The notes: generated by a model from the sequence alone, not told the origin. Positions 32,075 to 42,625 are shown, numbered from the stretch's first letter. The stretch is DNA of 64,000 bases from Pantoea alfalfae (GCF_019880205.1 NZ_CP082292.1:1240001-1304000), one strand, 5' to 3'. Program-made: numbers and translations.

Positions 32075-32626
32075 ATGGAATTTGCGTTTTATCTTTGCGG
32101 ACTGGTGGCGGTGCTGACGACGTTGCGCGTCATTACCCACACTAATCCGGTACATGCATTGCTGTACCTGATCGTTTCGCTGTTATCGATCGCGGGCGTC
32201 TTCTTCTCAATGGGAGCCTATTTTGCCGGTGCGCTGGAGATCATCGTTTACGCTGGGGCCATCATGGTGCTGTTCGTCTTCGTGGTCATGATGCTGAACC
32301 TGGGCAAACAGACTGAGAAGCAGGAGCGTGAGTGGCTCAGTCCGTCGCTGTGGATTGGTCCGGGCATCGTTTCGTTACTACTGCTGGTGGTAATGATCTA
32401 CGCCATTCTGACGGCGAATGACCAGGGCATTGATGGCACCATCATCGACGCTAAAGCGGTCGGCATCAGCCTGTTTGGTCCTTACGTACTGGCGGTCGAA
32501 CTGGCCTCTATGCTGCTGCTGGCGGGTCTGGTCGTGGCGTTCCATATCGGTCGTGAAGAGCGTCAGGGCGAAGTCCTGAGTAACCGCAATGCTGATGCCG
32601 CTCAGGTGAAAAAGGAGAACGCATGA
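32075..32626 (+). CDS. nuoJ: NADH-quinone oxidoreductase subunit J
   Basis: A membrane subunit in the linker between NuoH and the antiporter-like subunits. The start ATG 32075 follows AAGGAG and gives 183 residues beginning [16 protein letters not shown]; a longer frame open from 31994 lies inside nuoI and is not used. Five hydrophobic segments are present, including the distorted helix region [19 protein letters not shown]. It overlaps nuoK by 4 bp. Confidence 0.96.
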   Translation: MEFAFYLCGLVAVLTTLRVITHTNPVHALLYLIVSLLSIAGVFFSMGAYFAGALEIIVYAGAIMVLFVFVVMMLNLGKQTEKQEREWLSPSLWIGPGIVSLLLLVVMIYAILTANDQGIDGTIIDAKAVGISLFGPYVLAVELASMLLLAGLVVAFHIGREERQGEVLSNRNADAAQVKKENA

Positions 32627-32925
32627 TCCCGTTACAACATGGATTGATTCTTGCTGCCGTGCTGTTTGTCCTTGGATTGACGTCGCTGGTGATACGCCGC
32701 AATCTGCTGTTTATGCTGATCGGCCTTGAAATCATGATCAACGCCGCCGCTTTAGCTCTGGTGGTTGCCGGGAGCTACTGGGGTCAGGCCGATGGACAGG
32801 TGATGTATATCCTGGCGATCAGCCTGGCGGCAGCGGAAGCCAGTATTGGTCTGGCACTGCTGCTTCAGCTCTATCGTCGTCGTCAGACGCTGAACATTGA
32901 TACTGTGAGCGAGATGCGCGGATGA
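32623..32925 (+). CDS. nuoK: NADH-quinone oxidoreductase subunit K
   Basis: A small 100-residue membrane subunit related to MrpC antiporter proteins. It has three helices; the conserved glutamates of the proton path lie in [11 protein letters not shown] and [16 protein letters not shown] overlaps link it to both nuoJ and nuoL. Confidence 0.97.
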   Translation: MIPLQHGLILAAVLFVLGLTSLVIRRNLLFMLIGLEIMINAAALALVVAGSYWGQADGQVMYILAISLAAAEASIGLALLLQLYRRRQTLNIDTVSEMRG

Positions 32926-34757
32926 ATCTTCTCTATTTAACTGTCTTGTTTCCGCTGATCGGCTTTCTGCTGTTAGCGTTTTCCCGCGGTCGCTGGTCTG
33001 AGAACCTGTCGGCCACGGTAGGTATGGGATCGGTGGGTCTGGCCGCACTGACGACGGCGTTGATCGGTTTCGAGTTCTTCGCCAGTGGTCAGCAAGCTTA
33101 TACTCAGTCACTCTGGACCTGGATGCATGTCGGCAACTTCGACATGAAGGTGAACCTGACGCTGGATGGCCTGTCGCTGACCATGCTGTCGGTGGTGACC
33201 GGCGTCGGCTTCTTCATTCATATGTTTGCCTCCTGGTACATGCGTGGAGAAGAGGGCTACTCCCGCTTCTTCGCCTATACCAACCTGTTTATCGCCAGCA
33301 TGGTTATTCTGGTGCTGGCCGATAACCTGATGCTGATGTATCTGGGCTGGGAAGGGGTAGGGCTCTGCTCTTATCTGCTGATCGGTTTCTATTACAGCAA
33401 TCCGGAAAACGGCAAAGCGGCGATGAAAGCGTTCATCATCACCCGCGTGGGCGACGTCTTCCTGGCATTTGGCTTGTTCATTCTCTACAACGAGCTGGGC
33501 ACGCTGAACTTCCGCGAGATGATGGAGCTGGCTCCTGCGCACTTTGCCGCAGATAACCATATGCTGCAGTGGGCAACGCTGATGCTGCTGGGTGGCGCGG
33601 TCGGTAAATCGGCACAGCTGCCGTTACAGACCTGGCTGGCAGATGCGATGGCCGGTCCGACACCGGTTTCAGCACTTATCCACGCCGCGACCATGGTGAC
33701 GGCAGGTGTTTACCTGATTGCCCGCAGCCACGGTCTCTTCCTGCTGACGCCGGAAGTGCTGCATCTGGTCGGCATCATCGGGTCAATTACCCTGGTGCTG
33801 GCAGGCTTTGCCGCGCTGGTGCAGACCGACATCAAACGCGTTCTCGCTTACTCCACCATGAGCCAGATTGGCTATATGTTCCTGGCGCTGGGTGTTCAGG
33901 CGTGGGATGCGGCGATTTTCCATCTGATGACGCACGCCTTCTTTAAAGCGTTACTGTTCCTCTCTTCGGGTTCAGTGATTCTGGCCTGCCATCACGAACA
34001 GAACATCTTTAAAATGGGTGGCCTGCGTAAGAGCATTCCGCTGGTCTACACCTGCTTCCTGGTAGGCGGCGCGGCACTGGCGGCACTGCCGCTGATTACG
34101 GCGGGCTTCTACAGTAAAGATGAGATTCTGTTTGGCGCACTGGCTAACGGTCACATCAATCTGATGGTCGCGGGTCTGGTGGGGGCGTTCCTGACCTCTA
34201 TCTATACCTTCCGCATGATCTTCATTGTGTTCCATGGCGAAGAGAAAATTCATGCGCACGCAGGTAAAGGCATTACCCATCATCTGCCGCTGATTGTGCT
34301 GCTGCTGCTCTCCACCTTTATTGGTGCGCTGATCACGCCACCGCTGGCAGGTGTACTGCCAGCCAGCGAGTTCGGTGAAGCGGGCAAAGTGGGACTGGAA
34401 ATCACCTCGGGCGTGGTCGCGATCGTTGGCATTCTGATCGCTGCCGCGCTGTGGCTGGGCAAACGTGAGCTGGTTACCCGCATTGCAAACAGTGCGCCAG
34501 GCCGTTTCTTCGGCACCTGGTGGTTTGCGGCCTGGGGCTTTGACTGGCTCTACGATAAAGTGTTCGTCAAACCTTACCTGGGTATTGCGTGGCTGCTGAA
34601 GCGCGATCCACTGAATGGTCTGATGAACCTGCCTGCGCTGCTGTCACGCATTGCCAACAAAGGCCTGGTGGTCAGTGAGAATGGCTACCTGCGCTGGTAC
34701 GTTGCGTCAATGAGCGTGGGTGCCGTGCTGGTGCTGGCTCTGCTGCTGGTGATTTAA
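32922..34757 (+). CDS. nuoL: NADH-quinone oxidoreductase subunit L
   Basis: The distal antiporter-like proton pump with the long lateral helix. It has 611 residues. Typical elements are [19 protein letters not shown] (catalytic glutamate), [18 protein letters not shown], and [15 protein letters not shown]. The C-terminal part contains the amphipathic lateral helix and a final anchor. It overlaps nuoK by 4 bp. A 210-bp gap with a palindromic element separates it from nuoM. Confidence 0.97.
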   Translation: MNLLYLTVLFPLIGFLLLAFSRGRWSENLSATVGMGSVGLAALTTALIGFEFFASGQQAYTQSLWTWMHVGNFDMKVNLTLDGLSLTMLSVVTGVGFFIHMFASWYMRGEEGYSRFFAYTNLFIASMVILVLADNLMLMYLGWEGVGLCSYLLIGFYYSNPENGKAAMKAFIITRVGDVFLAFGLFILYNELGTLNFREMMELAPAHFAADNHMLQWATLMLLGGAVGKSAQLPLQTWLADAMAGPTPVSALIHAATMVTAGVYLIARSHGLFLLTPEVLHLVGIIGSITLVLAGFAALVQTDIKRVLAYSTMSQIGYMFLALGVQAWDAAIFHLMTHAFFKALLFLSSGSVILACHHEQNIFKMGGLRKSIPLVYTCFLVGGAALAALPLITAGFYSKDEILFGALANGHINLMVAGLVGAFLTSIYTFRMIFIVFHGEEKIHAHAGKGITHHLPLIVLLLLSTFIGALITPPLAGVLPASEFGEAGKVGLEITSGVVAIVGILIAAALWLGKRELVTRIANSAPGRFFGTWWFAAWGFDWLYDKVFVKPYLGIAWLLKRDPLNGLMNLPALLSRIANKGLVVSENGYLRWYVASMSVGAVLVLALLLVI

Positions 34758-34770
34758 AGATTGATGAGCG

Positions 34771-34792
34771 GGGCAGGTTAGCTAATCTGCCC
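34771..34792. other. Near-perfect 22-bp palindrome after nuoL
   Basis: GGGCAG-G-TTAGCTAA-T-CTGCCC is symmetric apart from one mismatched pair. It may form an RNA hairpin behind the nuoL stop. There is no T-run, so it is unlikely to terminate the operon. Confidence 0.4.
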
Positions 34793-34814
34793 ATTGAGAA
34801 TGTCAAAAATTGTC

Positions 34815-34945
34815 CTGAGCAAGGGCGTTATCGTCGCGGCCAGTTTGGCTACCGCCAGCGCACAGCAACCGGAGCATACCGAGGTATGTGAGGATTGCGA
34901 GCACTATCGGGAAGCAAAATGGCAAGTAAGATAGCCCGAACTAAG
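34815..34945. repeat. Imperfect palindromic element (MITE/ERIC-like) in the nuoL-nuoM gap
   Basis: About 130 bp show imperfect mirror symmetry around CATACC-GA-GGTATG (34875-34888). Of the 40 bases on each side, roughly 25 pair, and pairing continues outwards (GGGCGTTAT near 34824 with ATAGCCCG near 34931). Size and symmetry resemble enterobacterial repeats such as ERIC, but the sequence is not ERIC. Copies elsewhere in the genome are expected but cannot be seen here. Confidence 0.5.
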
Positions 34946-34967
34946 ACAAAGAAAAGGGAAGTGTGCC

Positions 34968-36488
34968 GTGTTATTACCTTGGCTAATTATCATACCCTTC
35001 GTCGGTGGTCTGATCTGCTGGCTCACTGAGCGCCTTGGCGCGAAGGTGCCACGCTGGATCGCGCTGATCACCATGGGGCTGACGTTGGCGCTTTCACTGC
35101 AACTCTGGTTGCAGGGAGGCTATTCACTGACGCAGGCAGCGGGTATTCCGCAGTGGCAGTCAAGTTTCTCCGTTCCGTGGATCCCACGCTTCGGCATCAG
35201 CTTCCATTTAGCCATTGATGGCCTGTCACTGCTGATGGTAGTGCTGACCGGTCTGCTCGGTCTGATGGCGGTGCTCTGTTCCTGGAATGAGATCTCAAAG
35301 TATCAGGGCTTCTTCCATCTGAACCTGATGTGGATTCTGGGCGGCGTAATCGGTGTGTTCCTTTCCATCGACCTGTTCCTGTTCTTCTTCTTCTGGGAAA
35401 TGATGCTGGTGCCGATGTACTTCCTCATCGCGCTCTGGGGTCATAAAGCATCGGACGGCAAAACCCGTATCTCCGCCGCGACCAAATTCTTCATCTATAC
35501 CCAGGCTTCAGGTCTGGTGATGCTGATTGCGATTCTGGGCCTGGTATTTGTTCACTACAACGCGACCGGCGTCTGGACATTCAACTACGAACAACTGCTA
35601 CAGACACCAATGTCGAGCGGTGTTGAATATCTGCTGATGCTGGGCTTCTTTATCGCCTTTGCGGTCAAGATGCCGGTGGTGCCTTTGCACGGCTGGCTGC
35701 CGGATGCACACAGTCAGGCGCCAACAGCCGGTTCTGTCGACCTGGCGGGTATCCTGCTGAAAACCGCGGCTTACGGCTTACTGCGTTTCAGCCTGCCGCT
35801 GTTCCCGAACGCGTCAGCCGAGTTTGCGCCCATCGCCATGTGGTTAGGCATCATCGGTATCTTCTACGGTGCCTGGATGGCCTTCTCGCAGACCGATATC
35901 AAACGTCTGATTGCGTACACCTCGATTTCGCACATGGGCTTTGTGCTAATTGCCATCTACACCGGCAGCCAGCTGGCGCTGCAGGGTGCGGTGATTCAGA
36001 TGATTGCGCACGGTCTCTCCGCTGCTGCACTCTTCATTCTGTGTGGTCAGTTGTATGAGCGTCTGCATACCCGTGATATGCGTCAGATGGGTGGCCTGTG
36101 GTCGCGCATCAAATGGATTCCGGGTCTGTCGCTGTTCTTTGCTGTCGCCAACCTCGGTATGCCGGGCACCGGTAACTTCGTCGGTGAATTTATGATTCTG
36201 ACCGGCAGCTTCCAGGTGGTGCCGATGATTATTATCATCGCGACCTTTGGTCTGGTGTTCGCCTCCGTATACTCGCTGGTGATGATGCAGCGCGCTTACT
36301 ACGGCGAAGCGAAATCGAAAGATCCGCTGCCAGGCATGTCACCGCGTGAGTTTATGACCATCGGTGTTCTGGTGGTGCTGCTGGTGCTGCTGGGCGTCTA
36401 TCCACAGCCGATTCTGGATACTTCGCACGCTGCCATGAGCAATATTCAGCAGTGGTTTACCGCTTCAATTTCAACTACAAGGCCGTAA
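34968..36488 (+). CDS. nuoM: NADH-quinone oxidoreductase subunit M
   Basis: The middle antiporter-like proton pump of the membrane arm. It has 506 residues. The start is GTG 34968 (VLLPWLIII), which aligns with E. coli MLLPWLI; GAAAAGGGAAG lies upstream. Catalytic elements FFWEMMLVPMYFLIALWG and AVKMPVVPLHGWLPDAHSQ are intact. nuoN follows 6 bp downstream. Confidence 0.96.
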   Translation: MLLPWLIIIPFVGGLICWLTERLGAKVPRWIALITMGLTLALSLQLWLQGGYSLTQAAGIPQWQSSFSVPWIPRFGISFHLAIDGLSLLMVVLTGLLGLMAVLCSWNEISKYQGFFHLNLMWILGGVIGVFLSIDLFLFFFFWEMMLVPMYFLIALWGHKASDGKTRISAATKFFIYTQASGLVMLIAILGLVFVHYNATGVWTFNYEQLLQTPMSSGVEYLLMLGFFIAFAVKMPVVPLHGWLPDAHSQAPTAGSVDLAGILLKTAAYGLLRFSLPLFPNASAEFAPIAMWLGIIGIFYGAWMAFSQTDIKRLIAYTSISHMGFVLIAIYTGSQLALQGAVIQMIAHGLSAAALFILCGQLYERLHTRDMRQMGGLWSRIKWIPGLSLFFAVANLGMPGTGNFVGEFMILTGSFQVVPMIIIIATFGLVFASVYSLVMMQRAYYGEAKSKDPLPGMSPREFMTIGVLVVLLVLLGVYPQPILDTSHAAMSNIQQWFTASISTTRP

Positions 36489-36494
36489 TTCGCC

Positions 36495-37952
36495 ATGACA
36501 ATAACTCCTCACCAATTGATTGCGTTGCTACCGCTGTTAATCGTCGGATTGACGGTGGTGGTTGTGATGCTGTCCATTGCCTGGCGACGCAACCACTTCG
36601 TTAACGCCACGCTAACGGTAGTTGGCCTGAACCTGGCGCTGCTCTCGCTTTACTTTGTCGGTCAGGTCGGGGCGATGGATGTCACGCCGCTGCTGCGCGT
36701 CGATGGCTATTCGATGTTCTACACCGCGCTGGTAATGCTGGCGAGTCTGGCAACCTGCACCTTTGCCTATCCGTGGCTGGCAGGCTATCCCGACAACAAA
36801 GATGAGTTCTATCTGCTGGTGCTGATTGCGGCGCTCGGTGGCATCGTACTGGCCAGCGCTAACCATCTGGCCTCGCTGTTCATCGGCATTGAACTGCTAT
36901 CACTGCCGTTGTTTGGTCTGATTGGCTACGCTTTCCGCCAGAAACGTTCGCTGGAAGCGGCGCTGAAATATACCATTCTTTCTGCGGCGGCCTCATCGTT
37001 CCTGCTGTTTGGTATTGCACTGATCTACGCTGACTCCGGTAACCTGAGCTTTGTGGCGCTGGGTCAGAGCCTGACAGACAGTATGATCCACGAGCCACTG
37101 CTGCTGGTGGGTCTGGGCATGATGATCATCGGTCTGGGCTTTAAGCTCTCACTGGTGCCGTTCCACCTCTGGACGCCCGATGTCTATCAGGGTGCGCCTG
37201 CGCCGGTTTCAACCTTCCTGGCCACTGCCAGCAAGATTGCCATCTTCGGTGTCATCATGCGTCTGTTCATGTATGCGCCGGTGACCGACAGCGAAGCGGT
37301 GCGCACGGTGCTGGCCATGATCGCCTTCGTGTCGATTCTGTTCGGTAACCTGATGGCGATTTCGCAGAGCAACATCAAGCGTCTGCTGGGCTACTCCTCT
37401 ATCGCCCATCTCGGTTATCTGCTGGTCGCGCTGATTGCGGTGAAAGATCATCAGCTGTCGCTGGAAACCTCGGGTGTATACCTGGCGGGTTATCTGTTCA
37501 GCAGCCTGGGTGCCTTTGGTGTGGTGAGCCTGATGTCCAGCCCGTATCGTGGCCCGGATGCCGACTCGCTCTACTCCTATCGTGGTCTGTTCTGGCATCG
37601 TCCTATCCTGTCAGCCGTGATGACGGTGATGATGTTGTCGCTGGCGGGTATCCCGATGACGCTGGGCTTTATCGGTAAATTCTACGTTATCGCATCAGGT
37701 GTGAGTGCGCACCTGTGGTGGCTGACCGGAGCTGTGGTTGCGGGTAGTGCGATTGGCCTCTACTACTATCTGCGCGTGACGGTGAGTCTCTATCTCAGCC
37801 CGCCGGAACTGCATACCCGTGATACTCCGGCTAACTGGGCATTTACGGCTGGTGGTGTGGTCGTGCTGATCTCCGCCATTCTGGTGCTGCTGTTAGGGGT
37901 TTATCCGCAGCCGCTGATCAGACTGGTGCAGATGGCACAGCCACTGATGTAA
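36495..37952 (+). CDS. nuoN: NADH-quinone oxidoreductase subunit N
   Basis: The proximal antiporter-like pump and last gene of the operon, with 485 residues. Recognisable motifs are [38 protein letters not shown] and [19 protein letters not shown]. It is followed by a strong terminator, so the 13 nuo genes form a closed unit of about 15 kb. Confidence 0.96.
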   Translation: MTITPHQLIALLPLLIVGLTVVVVMLSIAWRRNHFVNATLTVVGLNLALLSLYFVGQVGAMDVTPLLRVDGYSMFYTALVMLASLATCTFAYPWLAGYPDNKDEFYLLVLIAALGGIVLASANHLASLFIGIELLSLPLFGLIGYAFRQKRSLEAALKYTILSAAASSFLLFGIALIYADSGNLSFVALGQSLTDSMIHEPLLLVGLGMMIIGLGFKLSLVPFHLWTPDVYQGAPAPVSTFLATASKIAIFGVIMRLFMYAPVTDSEAVRTVLAMIAFVSILFGNLMAISQSNIKRLLGYSSIAHLGYLLVALIAVKDHQLSLETSGVYLAGYLFSSLGAFGVVSLMSSPYRGPDADSLYSYRGLFWHRPILSAVMTVMMLSLAGIPMTLGFIGKFYVIASGVSAHLWWLTGAVVAGSAIGLYYYLRVTVSLYLSPPELHTRDTPANWAFTAGGVVVLISAILVLLLGVYPQPLIRLVQMAQPLM

Positions 37953-37972
37953 GCAGCTGACTGCAAGTGATG

Positions 37973-38000
37973 AATCAGGCCTTCGGGCCTGATTTTTTTT
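37973..38000 (+). terminator. Rho-independent terminator of the nuo operon
   Basis: A 9-bp stem (37973-37981 with 37986-37994), a TTCG tetraloop and a run of eight T make a strong intrinsic terminator. Confidence 0.9.
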
Positions 38001-38075
38001 GCCTGTCAGACGCCGTGACCAGCAGGTGCTGGCGACACCGCACTGATGTAGAGTGTGTGGTTTAAAGGAGAGACG

Positions 38076-38534
38076 ATGAACATTGACTGGCAGGATAAAC
38101 ATCATAGTGGACTCACCGCCCCGGAACTCTATGCGCTGCTGGCGCTGCGCAGCGCCGTGTTCGTAGTCGAACAGCAGTGTGCTTACCTTGATGTGGATGG
38201 CAAAGATTTGGAGGCGGAAAACCGGCATCTGCTGGGCATGGCGGATGACCAGCTGGTGGCCTATGCGCGCCTTCTCTCTCCGATTGATGAAAACAGCCCG
38301 GTAAAAATTGGACGGGTAATTGTATCAGATCGGGTTCGCGGTGCGCGGCTGGGCAATCGTCTGATGGAGCAGGCGATCAGCAGCTGTCAGCAGCACTGGC
38401 CGGGTCGTGACATGTTTCTCTCCGCTCAGGCGCATCTGGAAAACTTCTATGAGCAGCATGGATTTGTGGCGACAGGGGAGAGTTATCTGGAAGATGGTAT
38501 CCCACACGTCGATATGCTGAAGAAGGCGCCGTAA
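38076..38534 (+). CDS. elaA: GNAT-family acetyltransferase ElaA
   Basis: A probable N-acetyltransferase of unknown substrate. The start at 38076 follows AAAGGAGAGA and gives 152 residues, close to E. coli ElaA (153). The family start IDWQDKHHSGL, the acetyl-CoA loop around IGRVIVSDRVRGARLGNRLM and the C-terminal FYEQHGFVATGESYLEDGIPHVDM are conserved. An upstream ATG (38055) would place the ribosome site inside the gene. It ends in a hairpin that flanks an intergenic repeat. Confidence 0.92.
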   Translation: MNIDWQDKHHSGLTAPELYALLALRSAVFVVEQQCAYLDVDGKDLEAENRHLLGMADDQLVAYARLLSPIDENSPVKIGRVIVSDRVRGARLGNRLMEQAISSCQQHWPGRDMFLSAQAHLENFYEQHGFVATGESYLEDGIPHVDMLKKAP

Positions 38535-38539
38535 AAACG

Positions 38540-38555
38540 CGAGGCCTGAGCCTCG
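38540..38555. terminator. Hairpin after elaA
   Basis: CGAGGC-CTGA-GCCTCG, with the same core as the hairpin after opgD at 38771-38794. An A-run precedes it, so it could end transcripts reaching it from the opgD side as well; after it only TCTC follows. Confidence 0.45.
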
Positions 38556-38589
38556 TCTCATACAGCTGACAAACTCAAATCAGGGTGCA

Positions 38590-38758
38590 ACTGGCAGCGA
38601 TGGATTAGTTCAATACGCAGGGGATATGGTCAGAAGAGGAAAGCGTCCCGCGCCATGGACGGCGCAGGCCCAGCGAGGCAGGGATTGGCGTAAGCGACTT
38701 TCCGATCTGACCATGTTTCCTGCACTGGCTTGGTCTCACAGCTAACCGGGCCACACTT
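38590..38758. repeat. Palindromic intergenic element, copy A
   Basis: About 170 bp with terminal inverted arms: 38617-38643 pairs with 38698-38723 at about 21 of 26 positions. The same arms occur in copy B (42626-43026): the right arms agree at 21 of 24 bases, and AGGAAAGCGTCCCGCGCC is identical in both. The tail (GTCTCACAGC...CACACTT) is also shared. No reading frame is plausible. It lies between two hairpins with the same core. Confidence 0.7.
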
Positions 38759-38770
38759 TGTCATTAATCT

Positions 38771-38794
38771 CAGGCGAGGCCTGAGCCTCGCCTG
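38771..38794. terminator. Hairpin after opgD
   Basis: CAGGCGAGGC-CTGA-GCCTCGCCTG, a perfect 10-bp stem directly after the opgD stop codon. It lacks a clear T-run on the minus strand, so termination is inferred from position and stability. Confidence 0.5.
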
Positions 38795-38800
38795 TTTACA

Positions 38801-40459
38801 TCAACCCACCGTCATCTGGCGGTCATCAACATATTTGCGCTGATCCGGCGCAGGCGGGAAATACTGATAAAGCCAGGTTTCACTCAGCGTCTCATCCTTG
38901 CTGCGCAGGAACAGACGCATCTCAACCGGCTGGGTGGAATCGCTGTTCGGATACCAGTCAAACAGGATGCGGTAACCCTTGAGCGGATCGACATACAGAA
39001 TTTCAACCTGCTTCATACTGCCCGATGAGACAGTAATCACCGGCTCAATGCCTTTCGGCGCAGCGGCCTGCAGATCACCACCAATAAAATCGATGGCGAA
39101 GCGACGGCACCAGGTTTCAGGGAAGTGCTCGCCAGGCGCCCAGCCTTCCGGGAAGCCACCGATACCGGTACGGGTAGCATCCACGCGCGCCAGACCGCTT
39201 CGTACTGGCGGCAGACCACTCCAGTAAAGCTTGTAGGAGAAGTTCAGCTCGCTGCCCGCTTTGACTGGTTCAGCCGGTTGCCAGAAGCAGACCACGTTAT
39301 CCAGCGTTTCACCGGTTGTCGGGATCTCCATCAGGTTGATCGCGCCTTTGCCCCACTTGCCGACCGGCTCAACCCACAGGCTCGGACGTTTGTCATACCA
39401 GCCGATCACATCCTGATAATCTTTGAAGTCGTGATTCAGCTGCAGCAGGCCAAAGCCACGCGGATTCTCATCTTCATAGGCGTTGAACTGCAGACGCTGC
39501 GGATTATTCAGCGGGCGGGCAATCCATTCGCCTTTACCGGTCCACATCGCCAGACGGTCGGAGTCATGGATCTGCGGATGGTAGGTATTGCACATGCGAC
39601 GCTCGTTGGTACCACAGCTGAACATGCTGGTCATCGGTGAGATGCCGATCTGACGGATCTCTTTACGGGCAAACAGGTGGTTTTCTACTTCCATCACCAC
39701 ACGTTTCTCTTCGCAGTGGATGATGAACTTATAGGCACCGGTAAGGCTGGCACCATCCAGCAGGGCGTAACAGGTGAAGGTGGTATCTTCCGCCTTTGGC
39801 GTTTCAAACCAGAAGGCAGTGAAGTCCGGAAACTCTTCCTGACCGTTGCTGAAAGTGTTAATCGCCACACCACGCGCCGAGAGACCGTACTGGAAGGTAT
39901 CGTCCACGGCACGGAAGTAGCTTGCGCCGAGGAAAGAGACGATGTCGCGACGGGTCAGCTCCGGCTTTTTAAAGGCGCGGAAACCGGCGAAGCCGAGGTC
40001 AGTTTTGCCCTCCAGCTGCTTTGTATCAACGTGCGCATTGTTGTAGTTGAACAGCTCGGGGCGGAAATGAATCTCGCGCGCCTCGCGGCTTGCGCCATCA
40101 ACAGAGAACATACGGATGCGACGCTTAAAGCCCATACCGACATGGAAGAACTGCACATCCAGCTGACGGTCGGGCAGGTTATTCCACAGCGAGTGGTTAG
40201 CGTCATACTGAATTTCGTTGTACGCCTGCGGGGTCAGTGTAGCCAGCGTCTCCGGCAACGCGCCTAGCGCACCGCCCCAGGGTTTTTTCGCCAGCGCGGC
40301 CGCATTTTTCTTCAGTACGTCAAAATCGAAGCGTACGGCGGTGCCGTCAGCAATGCCATCTTCTGCCCATGCTGATTGCGCAAACAGCGTTGACAGGCCG
40401 GTCATGCCGCTGACGGCGGAGAAGGCCATTGACGCTTTCATAAACATTCTTCGATTCAT
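38801..40459 (-). CDS. opgD: Osmoregulated periplasmic glucan biosynthesis protein OpgD
   Basis: OpgD shapes the backbone of osmoregulated periplasmic glucans in the periplasm. The product begins with a twin-arginine signal, [17 protein letters not shown], ending at AWA before EDG, as expected for OpgD. The 552-residue protein matches E. coli closely, for example QFFHMGMGF-like [25 protein letters not shown] and [17 protein letters not shown]. The internal ATG at 40459 aligns with the E. coli start; ATG 40471 would add four residues, and the TAAGGA site sits awkwardly for both. It is monocistronic here. Confidence 0.93.
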   Translation of the reverse strand: MNRRMFMKASMAFSAVSGMTGLSTLFAQSAWAEDGIADGTAVRFDFDVLKKNAAALAKKPWGGALGALPETLATLTPQAYNEIQYDANHSLWNNLPDRQLDVQFFHVGMGFKRRIRMFSVDGASREAREIHFRPELFNYNNAHVDTKQLEGKTDLGFAGFRAFKKPELTRRDIVSFLGASYFRAVDDTFQYGLSARGVAINTFSNGQEEFPDFTAFWFETPKAEDTTFTCYALLDGASLTGAYKFIIHCEEKRVVMEVENHLFARKEIRQIGISPMTSMFSCGTNERRMCNTYHPQIHDSDRLAMWTGKGEWIARPLNNPQRLQFNAYEDENPRGFGLLQLNHDFKDYQDVIGWYDKRPSLWVEPVGKWGKGAINLMEIPTTGETLDNVVCFWQPAEPVKAGSELNFSYKLYWSGLPPVRSGLARVDATRTGIGGFPEGWAPGEHFPETWCRRFAIDFIGGDLQAAAPKGIEPVITVSSGSMKQVEILYVDPLKGYRILFDWYPNSDSTQPVEMRLFLRSKDETLSETWLYQYFPPAPDQRKYVDDRQMTVG

Positions 40460-40794
40460 GCCAGAGATCATTCCTTAGCTGTTCGAGGGTGTCGTGACTG
40501 TCGTGCAAAATGCACTTTCATGGCCCGATAATCACAGGCAACAGAGGGGTACGACAGTAGGGTTACTGGAAAATTCAGTCCCGACAAAATTTATCAGATT
40601 AATCAAAGAAGCGAAGCGAAATTCGGTGGTTGCCGTGGCGTCTTACATTTCTTTGCGCAGCGAAACGGCGCACCGCCTGAACTGAGCAACTTTAGCAGAT
40701 GAAAAATCAGGTGATTCCTGGAGCAGGAAAACAGCAGAGCGCCAGATTATGACTATAGTTAATGAACTGCTTTGCAATTCACACGGAGGAAATG
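40460..40794. promoter_or_regulatory. Divergent opgD / elaB regulatory region
   Basis: 335 bp without a gene between divergent starts. It contains a small perfect hairpin, GTGCA-AAA-TGCAC (40503-40515), about 45 bp before the opgD start. No other organised feature was seen. Confidence 0.35.
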
Positions 40795-41106
40795 ATGGTA
40801 AATCAGACAAATCAATTCGAATCGGGCCTCGATGACGATATTGCGTTACTGACCGAAACCCTTGAAGAAGTGCTTAAGGCATCAGGCGATCCGGCCGATC
40901 AGAAGTATATTGAGCTAAAAAGCAAAGCTGAACAGGCGCTGAACGATGTGAAATCCCGTGTCAGCCAGGCGTCAGATAGTTACTACTATCGCGCTAAACA
41001 GGCGGCTTACCGCGCTGACGATTACGTGCATGAAAAACCGTGGCAGGGCGTCGGTATTGGTGCAACTGCCGGTCTGGTGCTTGGTCTGCTGCTGGCGCGT
41101 CGCTAA
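40795..41106 (+). CDS. elaB: ElaB/YqjD/DUF883 family membrane-anchored protein
   Basis: A small protein anchored in the inner membrane by its C-terminus. E. coli ElaB is a stationary-phase, RpoS-dependent protein; the related YqjD binds ribosomes. It has 103 residues: a charged helical N-terminal part (TETLEEVLKASGDPADQKY), the highly conserved SYYYRAKQAAYRADDYVHEKPWQ, and a glycine-rich membrane segment ending LVLGLLLARR. The second of two ATGs (40795) has the better distance to GGAGGA. A terminator follows. Confidence 0.93.
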   Translation: MVNQTNQFESGLDDDIALLTETLEEVLKASGDPADQKYIELKSKAEQALNDVKSRVSQASDSYYYRAKQAAYRADDYVHEKPWQGVGIGATAGLVLGLLLARR

Positions 41107-41146
41107 TCGCGACCTGCTCACACAGTTGTAGCAGACAAACGTAGTA

Positions 41147-41175
41147 AAAAACGGCGGGGAAATCCCGCCGTTTTT
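41147..41175 (+). terminator. Rho-independent terminator after elaB
   Basis: A 12-bp stem (41147-41158 with 41164-41175) with A-run and T-run arms and a 5-nt loop. Confidence 0.85.
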
Positions 41176-41351
41176 GTGGGTCTCTCACTATCCTGAATAC
41201 TCTCATCTGAGTCATACAATCCTGCTCCACCCTCTGACTTTCAGGCGCTACGTGCTGCCTCCGCCGCAACAATCATAATCGCGGGTAATGCCGATTGTGT
41301 TTCCCGGGTGGACTTCATACAGTGAAGCAAACGTGAAAAGGAGGATCCGAT

Positions 41352-42548
41352 GTGATTAGAATAGAGATGCTGTCAACCGGGGATGAGGTGCTGCATGGCC
41401 AAATCGTCGACACCAATGCAGCCTGGCTGGCGGATACGTTGTTCCAGCAGGGTTTACCCATGACCAGTCGCACCACGGTAGGCGATTCACTCGAGTCGCT
41501 GATCGCCACGCTGCAGGCGCGCAGTCATGAGGCCGATGTGCTGATAGTCAATGGCGGCCTGGGGCCAACCAGTGACGATCTCAGCGCGCTGGCTGCCGCG
41601 CATGCCTGTGGCGTAGAACTGGCAATGCAGCAGGACTGGCTGGAACAGATGGAAGCCTGGTTCGCCAGTCGCGGACGGATAATGGCGGCCAGCAATCGCA
41701 AACAGGCTGAAATTCCGGCCAATGCGGAGCTGATTGATAATCCCGTCGGAACCGCCTGTGGTTTTGCCCTGCAACTTAATCGCTGCTGGATGTTCTTCAC
41801 GCCTGGCGTGCCGTCTGAATTTAAAGTGATGGTGGAGCAGCAGATCATTCCCCGTCTGAAAGCCAAATTCTCGCCCCCCGAGCCGCCGGTTTGCCTGCGA
41901 CTGACGACCTTTGGTCGCGGTGAAAGCGATATTGCCGCTGAACTGGAGCCGCTGGCGTTGCCGGAAGGCGTGGTGATGGGGTATCGCTCATCGATGCCGA
42001 TTATTGAGATCAAACTTACCGGCCCGGCCAGTCAGCGGGTAGCGATGGAGCAGGTGTGGCAGCAGGTGCGTCTGCTGCTGGCGGAGTGCACCATTTTTGA
42101 AGGCACCGAAGGTCTGCCCGCCCTGCTGGCCCGCGAGCTGGAGCAGCGCGGTGAACAACTGGCAGTCAGCGAGCAATACACCGCCGGTCTGCTTTACTGG
42201 CAGCTGGCTACCGCCAGCGTGCCGTTGCGTGGTGCTGACATTCTGCCACCACAGCAGGAGACGCTGGAGCAACAGGTGAACCGCACCCGTGATTTTGCCG
42301 CGCAGCAGCAGGCAGCGCTGGCACTCTCTGTTGGCAGCCTTGAGCAGGAGGAGATTTCGGTGGCGCTGCATACGCCGGATGGCAGCTTTGGTCAGCGCGT
42401 GAAGTTCAGTACCGGTCGCCATAATCTGGAGACGCGGCAGAAGGTGGTGGCAATGATGGCGATGAACATGCTGCGCCGCTGGTTACACGGCAGTGAAGTC
42501 AGCACCGGTCACGGCTGGATTGATGTGGTTGAAACTGTCAGACAGTAA
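41352..42548 (+). CDS. yfaY: CinA-like protein YfaY
   Basis: A CinA-family protein of 398 residues. The N-terminal MoaB/MogA-like domain (about 1-170) carries STGDEVLHGQIVDTNAAWLA and VNGGLGPTSDDLSA, which in CinA hydrolyse ADP-ribose. The C-terminal NMN-deamidase-like domain looks degenerate: where active PncC enzymes have ESCTGG, this protein has SEQYTAG. The start is GTG 41352, embedded in ATGTGA; GAGGA lies just upstream and E. coli MLKVEMLSTG aligns with VIRIEMLSTG. It is followed by a stem-loop terminator. Confidence 0.88.
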   Translation: MIRIEMLSTGDEVLHGQIVDTNAAWLADTLFQQGLPMTSRTTVGDSLESLIATLQARSHEADVLIVNGGLGPTSDDLSALAAAHACGVELAMQQDWLEQMEAWFASRGRIMAASNRKQAEIPANAELIDNPVGTACGFALQLNRCWMFFTPGVPSEFKVMVEQQIIPRLKAKFSPPEPPVCLRLTTFGRGESDIAAELEPLALPEGVVMGYRSSMPIIEIKLTGPASQRVAMEQVWQQVRLLLAECTIFEGTEGLPALLARELEQRGEQLAVSEQYTAGLLYWQLATASVPLRGADILPPQQETLEQQVNRTRDFAAQQQAALALSVGSLEQEEISVALHTPDGSFGQRVKFSTGRHNLETRQKVVAMMAMNMLRRWLHGSEVSTGHGWIDVVETVRQ

Positions 42549-42564
42549 TATCAGTGAAAATAAA

Positions 42565-42590
42565 ACGGGCGCCTGAGGCGCCCGTCTTGT
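42565..42590 (+). terminator. Terminator after yfaY
   Basis: ACGGGCGCC (42565-42573) and GGCGCCCGT (42577-42585) with a 3-nt loop, followed by CTTGT. A strong GC stem but a short T tail. Confidence 0.6.
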
Positions 42591-42625
42591 ATGTGACTGC
42601 GAATTAACCCCATACAGCGTCATTC

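Noticed and set aside
34815..34945. Classical ERIC element
   Set aside because: Size and symmetry are similar, but the typical ERIC core sequence is not present.
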